Below are positions 1-8,177 of a DNA stretch of 10,879 nt, one piece after another. Origin of the DNA: an uncultured Ruminococcus sp. (lineage in GTDB: Bacteria > Bacillota > Clostridia > Oscillospirales > Ruminococcaceae); NCBI GenBank assembly GCA_910577575.1, contig CAJTOG010000065.1:1-10879 (forward strand), written 5' to 3'. The notes under the pieces were generated by a model. It saw only the letters and a program-made list of their open reading frames with translations, did not search any database and was not told where the DNA came from. Both the position numbers and the translations under genes were made by a program. How positions within the stretch are numbered: the stretch's first letter is position 1; the number at the start of each line of letters is the position of its first letter.

Positions 1-346
1 AAGCGTTACAGCCGATACAAGCATAAATTTCAGGATAAAGCTGCATCATAATCTGGTCATGCGGCTTGATTTTGTTGATATCGTAAACCTGTTTTACAAG
101 AGGGAAGAAAGGAAGAGTAGCAACATACATACCTTCTTCAACTTCTGTCTGGCAAGCAAGACAAGCATGAAGTTCCTGCTTATCCTTTATTCTGTAGATG
201 GTTGCACAAGCTCCGCAGAAACCGTTTCTGCATCCACAACCACGTACAAGCTCATAGCCTGCATATTCCATAGCTGTCATAATTGTAAGTCCTGCCGGCA
301 CCTGATACTTTTTGCCGAACAGATAAACATTAATCATATTATCCAT
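1..346 (-). CDS. Iron-sulfur protein with [2Fe-2S] domain then [4Fe-4S] motif, FrdB/SdhB-like (partial, runs off left edge)
   Basis: The first 115 residues are visible; the gene continues past base 1. The start ATG at 346 has AAGGAG eight bases upstream. Residues 1-67 form a ferredoxin-like [2Fe-2S] domain with C39-x4-C44-x2-C47-x14-C62, close to the C-x4-C-x2-C-x11-C spacing of fumarate reductase/succinate dehydrogenase iron-sulfur subunits. A stretch TLPFFPLVKQVYDI follows, resembling the linker after that domain in SdhB/FrdB. The visible end reads YACIGCNA (C111, C114), the start of a [4Fe-4S] motif. The linker is shorter than in E. coli FrdB. It is the tenth gene of the operon, 15 bases after flxA. 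Inference: it is an electron-transfer subunit joining the HdrABC-FlxABCD complex to a terminal reductase, probably fumarate reductase or a thiol:fumarate-reductase-like enzyme. Alternatives are a stand-alone two-cluster ferredoxin or the small subunit of another oxidoreductase. The Fe-S call is firm; the partner is not. Confidence 0.75.
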   Translation of the reverse strand, partial: MDNMINVYLFGKKYQVPAGLTIMTAMEYAGYELVRGCGCRNGFCGACATIYRIKDKQELHACLACQTEVEEGMYVATLPFFPLVKQVYDINKIKPHDQIMMQLYPEIYACIGCNA

Positions 347-361
347 GCTTTTAGCTCCTTT

Positions 362-1189
362 TTAATATTCATCGGGTAGTTCGTCAAGCTGGTCGAAACG
401 GAAAACAGGTCCGTCCTTGCAGACATATTTATTGCCTATATTACAGCGTCCGCACTTGCCGACAGCACACTTCATACGAAGCTCCATAGTTGTATAAACC
501 TGAGTTTCAGTAAATCCGAGTTCTTTAAGACCTGCGAGAGTAAATTTAATCATGATAGGCGGTCCGCAGACAAGAACAGTCTTATTTGTTGAAGGATTAA
601 GTTCCTTGACATAGTTCGGAACAAATCCTACATGACCGTCCCAGCCTTCCTGCGGATTGTCAATGGTGAGATTAACCTGAATATTCGGGTCTGCCATCCA
701 TTCATCAATAATTTCCTTATAATCAACCAAATCATCTTTTGAACGTGAACCATAAACAATCTGAACATCACCATAATTCGCTCTGTTGTCACGCACATAA
801 TTAATTACAGAACGCAGAGGTGCAAGACCGATACCACCTGCAATAAACAGCAAATCCTTGCCTTTGAGTTCAGTTTCAACAGGGAAATGATTGCCGTAAG
901 GTCCTCTTATGGTAATTTGCTGACCTACATCCATGGCGTGAAGCCATGTGGTAAGACAACCACATTTTTTAATGCTGAATTCCATAAATTCCTTATTTGT
1001 CGGTGAAGAAGTAATTGAAAACATACCTTCGCCGACTCCGGGAATTGAAAGCATAGCACACTGTCCGGGCATATGCTCAAAAACTTTTCCGCCCTCAAGT
1101 GCATTTACTCTGAATGTCTTGACATCTGGAGTATCCTGTCTTATATCGGTAATAACGCCGACAAGCGGAATCAATGTATCATTATTCAT
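362..1189 (-). CDS. flxA: FlxA-like FAD/NAD(P)H-binding oxidoreductase subunit with C-terminal [2Fe-2S] site
   Basis: A 275-residue protein of the ferredoxin-NADP reductase superfamily, close to AsrB, the sulfhydrogenase gamma subunit and PyrK. The N-terminal half is the flavin-binding barrel, with MFSITSSP (56-63, RxYS-like position) and GPYGNHFPV (97-104). The NAD-binding half has LLFIAGGIGLAPLRS (113-127) and LVCGPPIM (206-213). A C-terminal [2Fe-2S] site has C241-x4-C246-x2-C249-x7-C257. In FlxABCD-HdrABC complexes this is the subunit that oxidises NADH and feeds electrons into the Fe-S chain. Start choice: GTG at 1192 and ATG at 1189 are adjacent; GGAGG lies seven bases before the ATG, and that ATG shares a base with the flxB stop (TGATG), so ATG is preferred. 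The gene lies between flxB and the FrdB-like gene. NAD versus NADP preference cannot be settled by eye. Confidence 0.9.
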   Translation of the reverse strand: MNNDTLIPLVGVITDIRQDTPDVKTFRVNALEGGKVFEHMPGQCAMLSIPGVGEGMFSITSSPTNKEFMEFSIKKCGCLTTWLHAMDVGQQITIRGPYGNHFPVETELKGKDLLFIAGGIGLAPLRSVINYVRDNRANYGDVQIVYGSRSKDDLVDYKEIIDEWMADPNIQVNLTIDNPQEGWDGHVGFVPNYVKELNPSTNKTVLVCGPPIMIKFTLAGLKELGFTETQVYTTMELRMKCAVGKCGRCNIGNKYVCKDGPVFRFDQLDELPDEY

Positions 1190-2208
1190 CACTTAACCTC
1201 CAATGCTTTCATTACCTTGACAATATTCATGGATATCGGGCATTTTGACAAACAGCGTCCACATCCTACACAACCAAATTCTCCGTTGTTGTTTGCCGGA
1301 AAATATACAAGCTTATGCATGAATCTCTGACGGAAGCGTTCAAGCTGTGAGTTTCTGGAGTTTCCATGTGCCATTTTTGTAAAATCGGAATACATACACG
1401 AATCCCAGCATCTGAAACGCTTGATACCGTTTCCAGTATCAAAATCACGGATATCGTAGCACTGACAGGTCGGACATACAAATGTACAAGTGCCACATCC
1501 GAGACATGACTCTGAAAGTTCAGCCCATTTTTCAGAGCTGAAATGCTCCATAAGCCTTTCGCCTCCGAATGAATCAGTTGAAAGATTGGCAAGTGGGAGC
1601 TTCTTCATAATCTCTCTTGTATTTTCCTGAATCTTTTCAAGTTTTTCAGTATCTCCGTCTTGAAGCATATCAGAAATTGAGTCAATAAACGCCTGACCTT
1701 TTTCATTATTAGCCTTGAAGAAGTAATTTTCACCGTCAGAAAATACTGCTGCATCACCCTCCGGAGCTGTCGGGTCAATACCGAATGTAGTGCAAAAACA
1801 AGTTTCAGCAGGACGTGTACAAGCCATAGTTACTACAGTACCATGGTCACGGCGGTTTTTATAGTAACTGTCAACCGGTTCAGCAAGAAAAACTTTATCA
1901 AGAATTGTAAAACTTCTTGCATCACACGCACGGACACCAAAAATCACAAAATCTTCAGATTCCTCACGAATGTCAATAACTTCAATATTTTTACCGTTCA
2001 TTTTGAAATCAGCAAGATTTTCAGTCTGTGGGAAGAAGAAATCCTTTGCACTACGGACTGTATTAAGTCCCCTGCTCATTTCCATACCGCTTTCATACTT
2101 TTTATATTCGGCGGAACCTGCTTCACGGTCAACAGGAATATACAAAGTCTGTTTAGCTGAAATTGCATCAAATAAATCATTTAACTTATCAGCAGATATT
2201 TTAAGCAT
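1189..2208 (-). CDS. flxB: FlxB-like 4Fe-4S dicluster protein (AsrA/HydB family)
   Basis: A 339-residue protein of the anaerobic sulfite reductase A / sulfhydrogenase beta family. The N-terminal domain carries the family signature SAKDFFFPQTE (53-63) and FGVRACDARSF (90-100), plus C130, C137 and C139. Two [4Fe-4S] motifs follow: CLGCGTCTFVCPTCQC (235-250) and CVGCGRCLSKCP (313-324). It would pass electrons from FlxA towards FlxC/FlxD in the cytoplasm. ATG at 2208 overlaps the flxC stop by one base (TAATG), with GGGGAG upstream; the 3' end overlaps the flxA start in the same way. A sulfite reductase role is unlikely because there is no AsrC-type siroheme subunit here, and no NiFe hydrogenase genes are present. 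The family call is firm; the Flx role rests on gene order. Confidence 0.88.
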   Translation of the reverse strand: MLKISADKLNDLFDAISAKQTLYIPVDREAGSAEYKKYESGMEMSRGLNTVRSAKDFFFPQTENLADFKMNGKNIEVIDIREESEDFVIFGVRACDARSFTILDKVFLAEPVDSYYKNRRDHGTVVTMACTRPAETCFCTTFGIDPTAPEGDAAVFSDGENYFFKANNEKGQAFIDSISDMLQDGDTEKLEKIQENTREIMKKLPLANLSTDSFGGERLMEHFSSEKWAELSESCLGCGTCTFVCPTCQCYDIRDFDTGNGIKRFRCWDSCMYSDFTKMAHGNSRNSQLERFRQRFMHKLVYFPANNNGEFGCVGCGRCLSKCPISMNIVKVMKALEVK

Positions 2209-3179
2209 TATTCAACTCCCCTTTCATGTACAATTGAAGGTTCGCAGTCATCAGTGTTATAATCGTTGAGAGGTGCTTTTGATGTTGTATCAGCGCCCGC
2301 CTGATATTCGCCGTAAAGGGAATTTATATCCTTGATGAACTTTCTGTTGAGCAGATGAAGAGGAATATTCTGAGGACATACACGTGAACACTCACCGCAG
2401 TCTGTACATCTTCCAGCAACATGAAAAGCACGGATAATATGGAACATATTTTCTTCAAAACTGTCAGCAGCAGCTTTATTTGAAACACCTGAAGAAGGAT
2501 TATCAAATACACAGTTTTCACAGGTACAGGCAGGACATACGTTTCTGCACGCATTGCATCTGATACACTTTGAAAGCTCTCCCCTCCAGAAATCATAACG
2601 TTCCTGTGCTGTCATATTTTCAAGCTTTTCAACCATATCAAAACGATTTGATTCAAGCACATCGCCATCTTCGCCTATAAGTTCATCATAAACAACATGT
2701 TTCTTACTCTTACAGTCAGCACACTTTCCGCTTATTGCCTCATAAAACGGCATTGTCTCCTCACCGTAGAGAGTTTTTATTTTAAGGGTATAGTTTTCAT
2801 TTTTAACATCAAGTATGCCTGTAATTCCCTTGGCTTTGATTTTTTCAATATCAAGCTTTGGTCCGCCGGGAATACCTATAACATACACATTTTCACGGTT
2901 GATTCTGTGTTCCTTTACGAGCTGATTAAAACTGTACGTATCGCATGGTTTAAGGAACGCAAGAATTTTTCCCTCTTTTCTGGATTCCTTAATAAGATAC
3001 TTGGAAACGTTAGCCTGAGTAAAGTCATCAAAGACAAACTCTGCATCAATTTCTTCAGCCGTTTCAAAAACAGCAGGAGTTATATCGTATACAAATTCTC
3101 CTCTTTTCCAGCCGATTACACGGTTTACAGTGCCGTCGGCAAGCAGTTCCTTTGCTCTTTTGATTATTGTTTCCTGCAT
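2208..3179 (-). CDS. flxC: FlxC-like 4Fe-4S dicluster electron-transfer protein
   Basis: A 323-residue iron-sulfur protein. The N-terminal two thirds resembles the beta-subunit type domain of F420-hydrogenase/dehydrogenase relatives, with LAFLKPCDTYS (73-83), IGIPGG (101-106) and a CADCKSKK pair (C153, C156). Two ferredoxin motifs follow: CIRCNACRNVCPACTC (205-220) and CTDCGECSRVCP (258-269), the latter followed by QNIPLHLLNRK. No membrane segment or signal peptide is visible. ATG at 3179 has GGAGG seven bases upstream. The gene overlaps flxD by 16 bases and shares one base with flxB, so translation is probably coupled. In the Flx complex this subunit would relay electrons between FlxA/B and the MvhD-like FlxD. 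The last 35 residues (about 289-323) have low-complexity polar character and no recognised motif. The Fe-S call is firm; the exact role is inferred from context. Confidence 0.85.
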   Translation of the reverse strand: MQETIIKRAKELLADGTVNRVIGWKRGEFVYDITPAVFETAEEIDAEFVFDDFTQANVSKYLIKESRKEGKILAFLKPCDTYSFNQLVKEHRINRENVYVIGIPGGPKLDIEKIKAKGITGILDVKNENYTLKIKTLYGEETMPFYEAISGKCADCKSKKHVVYDELIGEDGDVLESNRFDMVEKLENMTAQERYDFWRGELSKCIRCNACRNVCPACTCENCVFDNPSSGVSNKAAADSFEENMFHIIRAFHVAGRCTDCGECSRVCPQNIPLHLLNRKFIKDINSLYGEYQAGADTTSKAPLNDYNTDDCEPSIVHERGVE

Positions 3180-3604
3180 CGTAAATCCTCCAGTCTTCTG
3201 TTAGGTCCTAATTTCTTTACATCTGCAACAAACTGATTCATAACAGCGGCAAATTTTGCACCTTCAGCTGCTGATACCCATTCAAGACGTGTTCTGTTGC
3301 GTTCAATTCCGAGGAAGTCAAGCATACTGTAAAGAAGAGTTATTCTTCTTCTTGTGAAGTAGTTGCCTGACGTATAGTGACAGTCTCCGGGGTGACAGCC
3401 ACAAAGAATTACTCCGTCTGCACCTTTCTGGAAAGCTCTCAGAATAAACATCGGATTGACTCTGCATGAACAGGGAACACGTATAATCTTTACATTTGCA
3501 GGATAATTCAATCTGTTAGTGCCTGAAAGGTCTGCTCCTGCGTATGAACACCAGTTACAGCAGAATGCGACTATTACAGGCTCAAAATTTTCGTTTACTT
3601 GCAT
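3164..3604 (-). CDS. flxD: FlxD / MvhD-like [2Fe-2S] linker subunit to HdrA
   Basis: A 146-residue protein of the MvhD/FlpD delta-subunit family, which carries one [2Fe-2S] cluster and docks an electron donor onto HdrA. Conserved cysteines are FCCNWCSYAGAD (C15, C16, C19), VPCSCRVNP (C45, C47) and CGCHPGDCHY (C68, C70, C74), matching the family in order and spacing. Length is normal for a stand-alone MvhD. ATG at 3604 has GGAGG ten bases upstream and overlaps the end of hdrA by 10 bases; the 3' end overlaps flxC by 16 bases. In methanogens this protein links a NiFe hydrogenase to HdrA. No hydrogenase is encoded here, so the donor is most likely the FlxA NADH module. Very secure family assignment. 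Confidence 0.93.
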   Translation of the reverse strand: MQVNENFEPVIVAFCCNWCSYAGADLSGTNRLNYPANVKIIRVPCSCRVNPMFILRAFQKGADGVILCGCHPGDCHYTSGNYFTRRRITLLYSMLDFLGIERNRTRLEWVSAAEGAKFAAVMNQFVADVKKLGPNRRLEDLRCRKQ

Positions 3605-5586
3605 ATTGCATCTACCTCCGCCATAATCTGACTATTTGAGAATCCGTTCAAATCCATTGCACCGGACGGACAAGCTACTGTACAAGCTCCGCAGCCCTGA
3701 CATACAGCAGGATTGACACTTGCAACCCTGCGGATTGCTGTAGTTCTGTTCGGCATCCTGAATTCCTTGTCCTGATAAGTAATTGCTCCGTAAGGACATA
3801 CTTTCTCACAGGCTGAACAGCCATTACACATGAGTTCATCTGAATGAGCCACACATGGATTACAGGTTATACTGTTCTTACAAAGAAGTCCGATAGCCTT
3901 TGCAGCCGCCGCACTTGCCTGTGCTACAGTTTCAGGAATATCTTTTGGTCCCTGACAAGCTCCAGACAGGAAAATACCAGCCGTTGCACTTTCAACAGGA
4001 CGAAGTTTTGGATGAGCTTCTGTAAAGAAATCATTTGTATCCATCTGAGTTGTAAGCATTGTAGCGAGCGGACGTGCGGTCTTGTCCGGTTCGATTGCTG
4101 CGGCAAGCACAACCATATCAGCATCTATATGAAGCTGTTCGTTCGAAATCAGGTCTGATGCCTGAACATCAATTTTTCCGTCAGCCTTCGGAGTAACCTT
4201 GCCAACCATACCTTTTATATAATGTACATCATATTGTTCAACAGCACGGCGGTAAAATTCATCAAAATTCTTTCCGGGTGTACGCACATCTATGTAGAAT
4301 ACATAAACTTCTGTATCAGGATACTTTTCACGAATAAGCATTGCGTGCTTGGCTGTATACATACAGCATATTTTGGAACAATACTGCTTGCCCTTGCCGT
4401 CATCACATCTTGAACCTACGCACTGTACGAATACAATAGTATGCGGATGAGTTTTATCAGAAGGACGGAGAAGTGTACCGCCATTAGGACCTGCCGCATT
4501 CATAAGTCTTTCAAGCTCAAGAGAAGTTACAACATCGGGACAATAACTGTATGCAAATTCATCATACTTGTCAAGTTTAATAGGATTGAATCCGGTAGCT
4601 ACTACAATAGCACCATATTTCTGCTCAATAAATTTATCAGTTTGCTTATAATCAATAGCACCTACTGAACATACCTTTGAACAGATTCCGCACTTGCCAT
4701 TTTTAAGCATCATACAGTAATTCGGGTCAATAGTTGCAACCTTCGGAACTGCCTGTGCAAATGGAATATATACGGCTCTTCTGTTGTCAAGTCCCATATT
4801 GAATTCATTGGGTACTTTCTTCATCGGACATTTTTCTGTACAAAGTCCGCAGCCTGTACATTTTGTTTCATCAACAAAACGAGCTTTTTTCTTGATAGTA
4901 ACAGTAAAATTGCCGACAAATCCCTTAACATCACTTACTTCACTGAATGAGTGGATAGTAATTTTTTCATTCTGTGAAGCCTCAACCATCTTAGGTGTAA
5001 GAATACATGCAGCACAGTCGAGTGTCGGAAAAGTTTTATCAATCTGTGCCATCTTACCGCCGATTGTTGGTTCTTTTTCGACAATATCAACTTCAAATCC
5101 AGCCTCTGCAATATCCAGAGCAGTCTGAATACCCGCAATACCTCCGCCAATTACAAGTGCACGTTTTACAACCGGACTTTCACCTGCCGTAAGCGGTGCA
5201 TTGAGATGAACTTTTGCAACTGCTGCCTTTCCGAGGATTATAGCCTTGTCAGTAGCCGATGCAATATCCTTGTGAATCCATGAACACTGTTCACGGATAT
5301 TTGCAATTTCAACAAGATACGGATTAAGTCCAACTGATGCAGCAGCTTTTCTGAAAGTATTTTCATGCATTCTTGGTGAACATGAACATACAACAACACC
5401 GGTCAGATTATTTTCTTTTATTGCATTCTTAACTAAATCCTGACCCGATTCAGAACACATATACTGATACTCCTGTGAGATTACAACTCCGGGTTCATGG
5501 CCGAGAGCTTCCGCAACAGCCTTAACGTCAACCGTAGCAGCGATATTAGTACCGCAGTGGCAGACAAAAACACCTATTCTCTGCAT
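3595..5586 (-). CDS. hdrA: HdrA-like FAD and multi-[4Fe-4S] subunit, flavin-based electron-bifurcating centre
   Basis: A full-length 663-residue HdrA. The N-terminal domain (1-130) has GVFVCHCGTNI with C9/C11, C44, CSCSPRMHE (C67, C69) and C101. The thioredoxin-reductase-like flavin domain starts with VIGGGIAGIQTALDIAEAGF (145-164) and GGKMAQIDKTFPTLDC (176-191). An inserted ferredoxin-like region has CTGCGLCTEKCP (243-254) and C291, C299, C302, C306. Cysteines C389, C394, C403, C407 and C408 (CSKICC) match the cluster site near the MvhD interface in methanogen HdrA. The C-terminal ferredoxin has CNGCSACEKVCP (587-598) and CQGCGACTVACP (629-640). HdrA receives electron pairs from MvhD/FlxD and splits them between ferredoxin and HdrBC. 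ATG at 5586 has a perfect AAGGAGGAG upstream, 12 bases after hdrC. In a bacterium without coenzymes M and B the high-potential acceptor must differ from the methanogen heterodisulfide. Identification is very secure; bifurcation is inferred from homology. Confidence 0.95.
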   Translation of the reverse strand: MQRIGVFVCHCGTNIAATVDVKAVAEALGHEPGVVISQEYQYMCSESGQDLVKNAIKENNLTGVVVCSCSPRMHENTFRKAAASVGLNPYLVEIANIREQCSWIHKDIASATDKAIILGKAAVAKVHLNAPLTAGESPVVKRALVIGGGIAGIQTALDIAEAGFEVDIVEKEPTIGGKMAQIDKTFPTLDCAACILTPKMVEASQNEKITIHSFSEVSDVKGFVGNFTVTIKKKARFVDETKCTGCGLCTEKCPMKKVPNEFNMGLDNRRAVYIPFAQAVPKVATIDPNYCMMLKNGKCGICSKVCSVGAIDYKQTDKFIEQKYGAIVVATGFNPIKLDKYDEFAYSYCPDVVTSLELERLMNAAGPNGGTLLRPSDKTHPHTIVFVQCVGSRCDDGKGKQYCSKICCMYTAKHAMLIREKYPDTEVYVFYIDVRTPGKNFDEFYRRAVEQYDVHYIKGMVGKVTPKADGKIDVQASDLISNEQLHIDADMVVLAAAIEPDKTARPLATMLTTQMDTNDFFTEAHPKLRPVESATAGIFLSGACQGPKDIPETVAQASAAAAKAIGLLCKNSITCNPCVAHSDELMCNGCSACEKVCPYGAITYQDKEFRMPNRTTAIRRVASVNPAVCQGCGACTVACPSGAMDLNGFSNSQIMAEVDAICK

Positions 5587-5598
5587 AACAGCTCCTCC

Positions 5599-5982
5599 TT
5601 ACTTAGTATATTTTCTGAACGCTGTAACAATAGCCTGCTGTGGCAGTTCTTCGTCAAGCATTTCCGGAATCTGGTCGGGAATAAGATGATTGTTTCCCTG
5701 TTTACGTACTGCTGTAAGACGTACCGCTTCAACAACTTTTGCAGGCTCAACACCTCTGGGACATCTTTCAACACAAGCAAAACAGGTAAGACACTTATAA
5801 AGTGACTTTGAATTAAGAAGAGATTCAATATTTCCCTTCTCAACCATATATACAAACTGATGCGGATGATATTCCATTTCATCATATGAAGGACAAGTTG
5901 CAGAACACTTTCCACATCTCATACACTTGCGGACATTTACACCGCTTGTAATATCAATCCAATCCTTTTGATTTTTATTCAT
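5599..5982 (-). CDS. hdrC: HdrC-like small 4Fe-4S dicluster subunit
   Basis: A 127-residue protein with two classical ferredoxin motifs, CMRCGKCSATCP (20-31) and CLTCFACVERCPRGVEP (64-80), and little else, as in soluble HdrC proteins. It carries electrons from the HdrA C-terminal ferredoxin domain to the catalytic HdrB. ATG at 5982 follows AAAGGAGGATATAA, an almost ideal ribosome binding site, and overlaps the hdrB 3' end by 8 bases. No membrane segment is present, unlike membrane-bound HdrE/DsrM-type systems. The length is shorter than typical methanogen HdrC (about 180 residues), with the C-terminal extension reduced. Secure. Confidence 0.93.
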   Translation of the reverse strand: MNKNQKDWIDITSGVNVRKCMRCGKCSATCPSYDEMEYHPHQFVYMVEKGNIESLLNSKSLYKCLTCFACVERCPRGVEPAKVVEAVRLTAVRKQGNNHLIPDQIPEMLDEELPQQAIVTAFRKYTK

Positions 5983-6769
5983 TTATATCCTCCTTTAAGC
6001 CAAGGGCTTCAGCAAGAAGTTCTGTAAAGTAGTAAACAGGCATATCCGAACCTGAATTTTTCTTTAAATTATAAAGACAGAGCGGACAGGCTGTAATAAT
6101 CATATCTGCACCCATACTCTGAGCAGAATCCATAACAGCACTGCTTCTTTTTTCAGCCTGCGTCTTGTCTTCCATTGTAATATATCCGCCGCAGCATTCA
6201 TTTCTCTGGGCATAAATTACAGGAGTACCGCCGATTGCTTTTATGAAATCTTCCATAATAGTCGGATTTTCAGGGTCATCCATAGCAAGAGCCTTACTCG
6301 GACGAAGCAACAGACATCCATAATACGCAGCAATTTTCTTTCCTTTGAACGGATTTACAATCTTGGATTTAAGATTATCAAATCCTACAACGTCACGGAG
6401 AAGTTCAAGATAGTGATAAACATTTGTTTCGCCTGTATAGGCTTCCTCAAGTCCGAGATATTGTTTAACCTTATCCGCCATGTCTTCATTTCTGGAAATA
6501 TCATAATTTGTCTGCTTGATAACATTATGACAGGCAGAACATACTGTAACAAGACCTTCTGAATCTTTAGCCGCCATAAGCGTTCTGACTGCTGAAAGCT
6601 TTGTGGCAACTTCATTTGTTGCAGTAGTATAAGCACCGCCACAGCACTGCCAGTTATCAGGCTCAACAAGCTGAATGCCGAGAGCTTCGGCTGATGAACG
6701 TGCATAAGCGTCCAAATCCTTAGCTTTCGTTCTCAGTGTACAGCCCGGATAATATGTAAAAGTTTGCAT
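5975..6769 (-). CDS. hdrB: HdrB-like CCG-domain catalytic subunit
   Basis: A 264-residue protein with two complete CCG domains. The first has YYPGC (C10), CCGG (C42, C43) and CSAC (C77, C80). The second has YYGC (C152), CCGG (C192, C193) and CPLC (C228, C231). In methanogen HdrB these cysteines hold two non-cubane [4Fe-4S] clusters where disulfide is reduced; the full set suggests an active enzyme rather than a structural relic. Start: a TTG at 6787 overlaps the fumC stop and would add six residues, but the ATG at 6769 has AAAGGAAG just upstream and begins directly at the conserved MQTFTYYPGC, so it is preferred. It is 14 bases after fumC. The true electron acceptor is unknown; the neighbouring fumarase and FrdB-like genes point to fumarate or a thiol/disulfide carrier linked to it. 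Confidence 0.94.
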   Translation of the reverse strand: MQTFTYYPGCTLRTKAKDLDAYARSSAEALGIQLVEPDNWQCCGGAYTTATNEVATKLSAVRTLMAAKDSEGLVTVCSACHNVIKQTNYDISRNEDMADKVKQYLGLEEAYTGETNVYHYLELLRDVVGFDNLKSKIVNPFKGKKIAAYYGCLLLRPSKALAMDDPENPTIMEDFIKAIGGTPVIYAQRNECCGGYITMEDKTQAEKRSSAVMDSAQSMGADMIITACPLCLYNLKKNSGSDMPVYYFTELLAEALGLKEDINE

Positions 6770-6783
6770 AATATCTTCCTTTC

Positions 6784-8160
6784 TCAAACCATCTGTTCAG
6801 GGTGGAAAACTTCATCGAATTTTTCAGCTGTAAGGAATCCGAGTTCAACACAAGCTTCTTTCAGTGAAATATTATCCCTGAACGCTTTTTTAGCAGTTTT
6901 GGCAGCGTTTTCATATCCGATATAAGGATTGAGGGCAGTAACAAGCATAAGTGAATTGTGAAGATTGTGATGCATTTTATCCTTGTTGGCCTTGATTCCC
7001 ACAGCACAGTTTTTATTGAATGAAATAATTGATTCAGCAAGCAGACGTGCAGACTGTAAGAAATTATATGCACATACCGGCATAAATACATTAAGTTCAA
7101 AATTGCCCTGTGATGCAGCCATGCCAACCGCAACATCATTTCCCATAACCTGAACGGCAACCATAGTAGCCTGTTCACACTGTGTCGGATTTACCTTGCC
7201 CGGCATGATTGATGAACCCGGTTCATTTTCAGGGATTAAAATTTCTCCCAGACCGTCACGGGGTCCGGATGCAAGCCATCTGACATCATTCGCAATCTTC
7301 ATCATATCAGCGGCAAGAGCCTTCAATGCACCATGAGCAAAAACTATTTCATCTTTTGAAGTCAGTGAATGAAATTTATTTGGAGCAGTAACAAAATTTT
7401 TTCCTGTAAGCTGACTGATAGCCTCTGCTGCCTTTTCGGCAAATCCAATAGGAGCATTAAGACCCGTTCCGACAGCAGTACCGCCGAGAGCAAGTTCCTT
7501 CAGTTCTTCACAAGCAGAGAGAATCATTTTTCTGTCCTTTTCAAGAGAAGCTCTCCAGCCACTTATTTCCTGAGAGAATTTTATAGGAGTAGCGTCCTGC
7601 AAATGAGTACGTCCGCTCTTTACAATTCCCTCGTTTTCTTCCTCAAGACGCTTAAAAGTATCAACAAGAACATCAACAGCCGGAATAACCTTGTCCTCAA
7701 GGGCAATAACAGCAGCAATATGCATAGCAGTCGGGAATGTATCATTTGATGACTGACTCATATTTATATCATCATTCGGATGAAGAAGCTTTGCACCTGC
7801 GATTTCGTTACCTCTGTTTGCAATAACTTCATTTGCGTTCATATTTGACTGTGTACCGCTTCCGGTCTGCCATACAACAAGAGGAAAATGGTCATTGAGT
7901 GAACCACTGATAACCTCATCGCAGGCCTGAGAAATTGCAGAGAGCTTTTCATCAGTCATTTTTTCAGGCTTTACTGCATGATTTGCAATTGCAGCAGCCT
8001 TTTTGAGAATTCCGAAAGCATGAGTAATTTCACGGGGCATAGTTTCAATTCCTACACCGATAAGGAAATTTTCATGACTTCTTTCAGTCTGGGCAGCCCA
8101 GTATTTATCAGCCGGAACTTTTACTTCACCCATAGAATCATGTTCAATACGATAATCCAT
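6784..8160 (-). CDS. fumC: Class II fumarate hydratase
   Basis: A 458-residue enzyme of the fumarase/aspartase superfamily catalysing reversible malate to fumarate plus water, without an Fe-S cluster. Motifs: QTGSGTQSNMNANEV (98-112), SQSSNDTFPTA (135-145), GRTHLQDATP (183-192) with catalytic H186, and the signature GSSIMPGKVNPTQCE (315-329) with the catalytic serine. TQCE after the signature, and the length, favour fumarase over aspartase or argininosuccinate lyase. ATG at 8160 has AAAGGTGG about 11 bases upstream. It lies 17 bases after the malate dehydrogenase gene and 14 before hdrB, so it is in the operon. In a fermenting anaerobe the direction would be malate to fumarate, supplying an electron acceptor. 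Choice of the oxygen-stable class II enzyme in such an Fe-S-rich operon is notable but not rare. Confidence 0.96.
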   Translation of the reverse strand: MDYRIEHDSMGEVKVPADKYWAAQTERSHENFLIGVGIETMPREITHAFGILKKAAAIANHAVKPEKMTDEKLSAISQACDEVISGSLNDHFPLVVWQTGSGTQSNMNANEVIANRGNEIAGAKLLHPNDDINMSQSSNDTFPTAMHIAAVIALEDKVIPAVDVLVDTFKRLEEENEGIVKSGRTHLQDATPIKFSQEISGWRASLEKDRKMILSACEELKELALGGTAVGTGLNAPIGFAEKAAEAISQLTGKNFVTAPNKFHSLTSKDEIVFAHGALKALAADMMKIANDVRWLASGPRDGLGEILIPENEPGSSIMPGKVNPTQCEQATMVAVQVMGNDVAVGMAASQGNFELNVFMPVCAYNFLQSARLLAESIISFNKNCAVGIKANKDKMHHNLHNSLMLVTALNPYIGYENAAKTAKKAFRDNISLKEACVELGFLTAEKFDEVFHPEQMV

Positions 8161-8177
8161 TATTAAATTACCACCTT

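Noticed and set aside
1190..1192. GTG start for flxA
   Set aside because: The adjacent ATG has better spacing from GGAGG and forms the same one-base stop/start overlap as flxC-flxB.
1189..3179. Anaerobic sulfite reductase (asrAB) or sulfhydrogenase operon
   Set aside because: FlxA/FlxB belong to those families, but no siroheme AsrC-type or NiFe hydrogenase subunit is present and HdrABC-MvhD genes are adjacent.
2697..3236. 179-residue plus-strand reading frame opposite flxC
   Set aside because: Cysteine- and phenylalanine-rich antisense shadow of a clear Fe-S protein, with no ribosome binding site or recognisable motif.
6770..6787. TTG start for hdrB at 6787
   Set aside because: The sequence AAAGGAAG inside this stretch is the ribosome binding site for the ATG at 6769, where the conserved protein begins.
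6784..8160. Aspartase instead of fumarase
   Set aside because: The signature is followed by TQCE and the context is malate metabolism, both typical of fumarase C.
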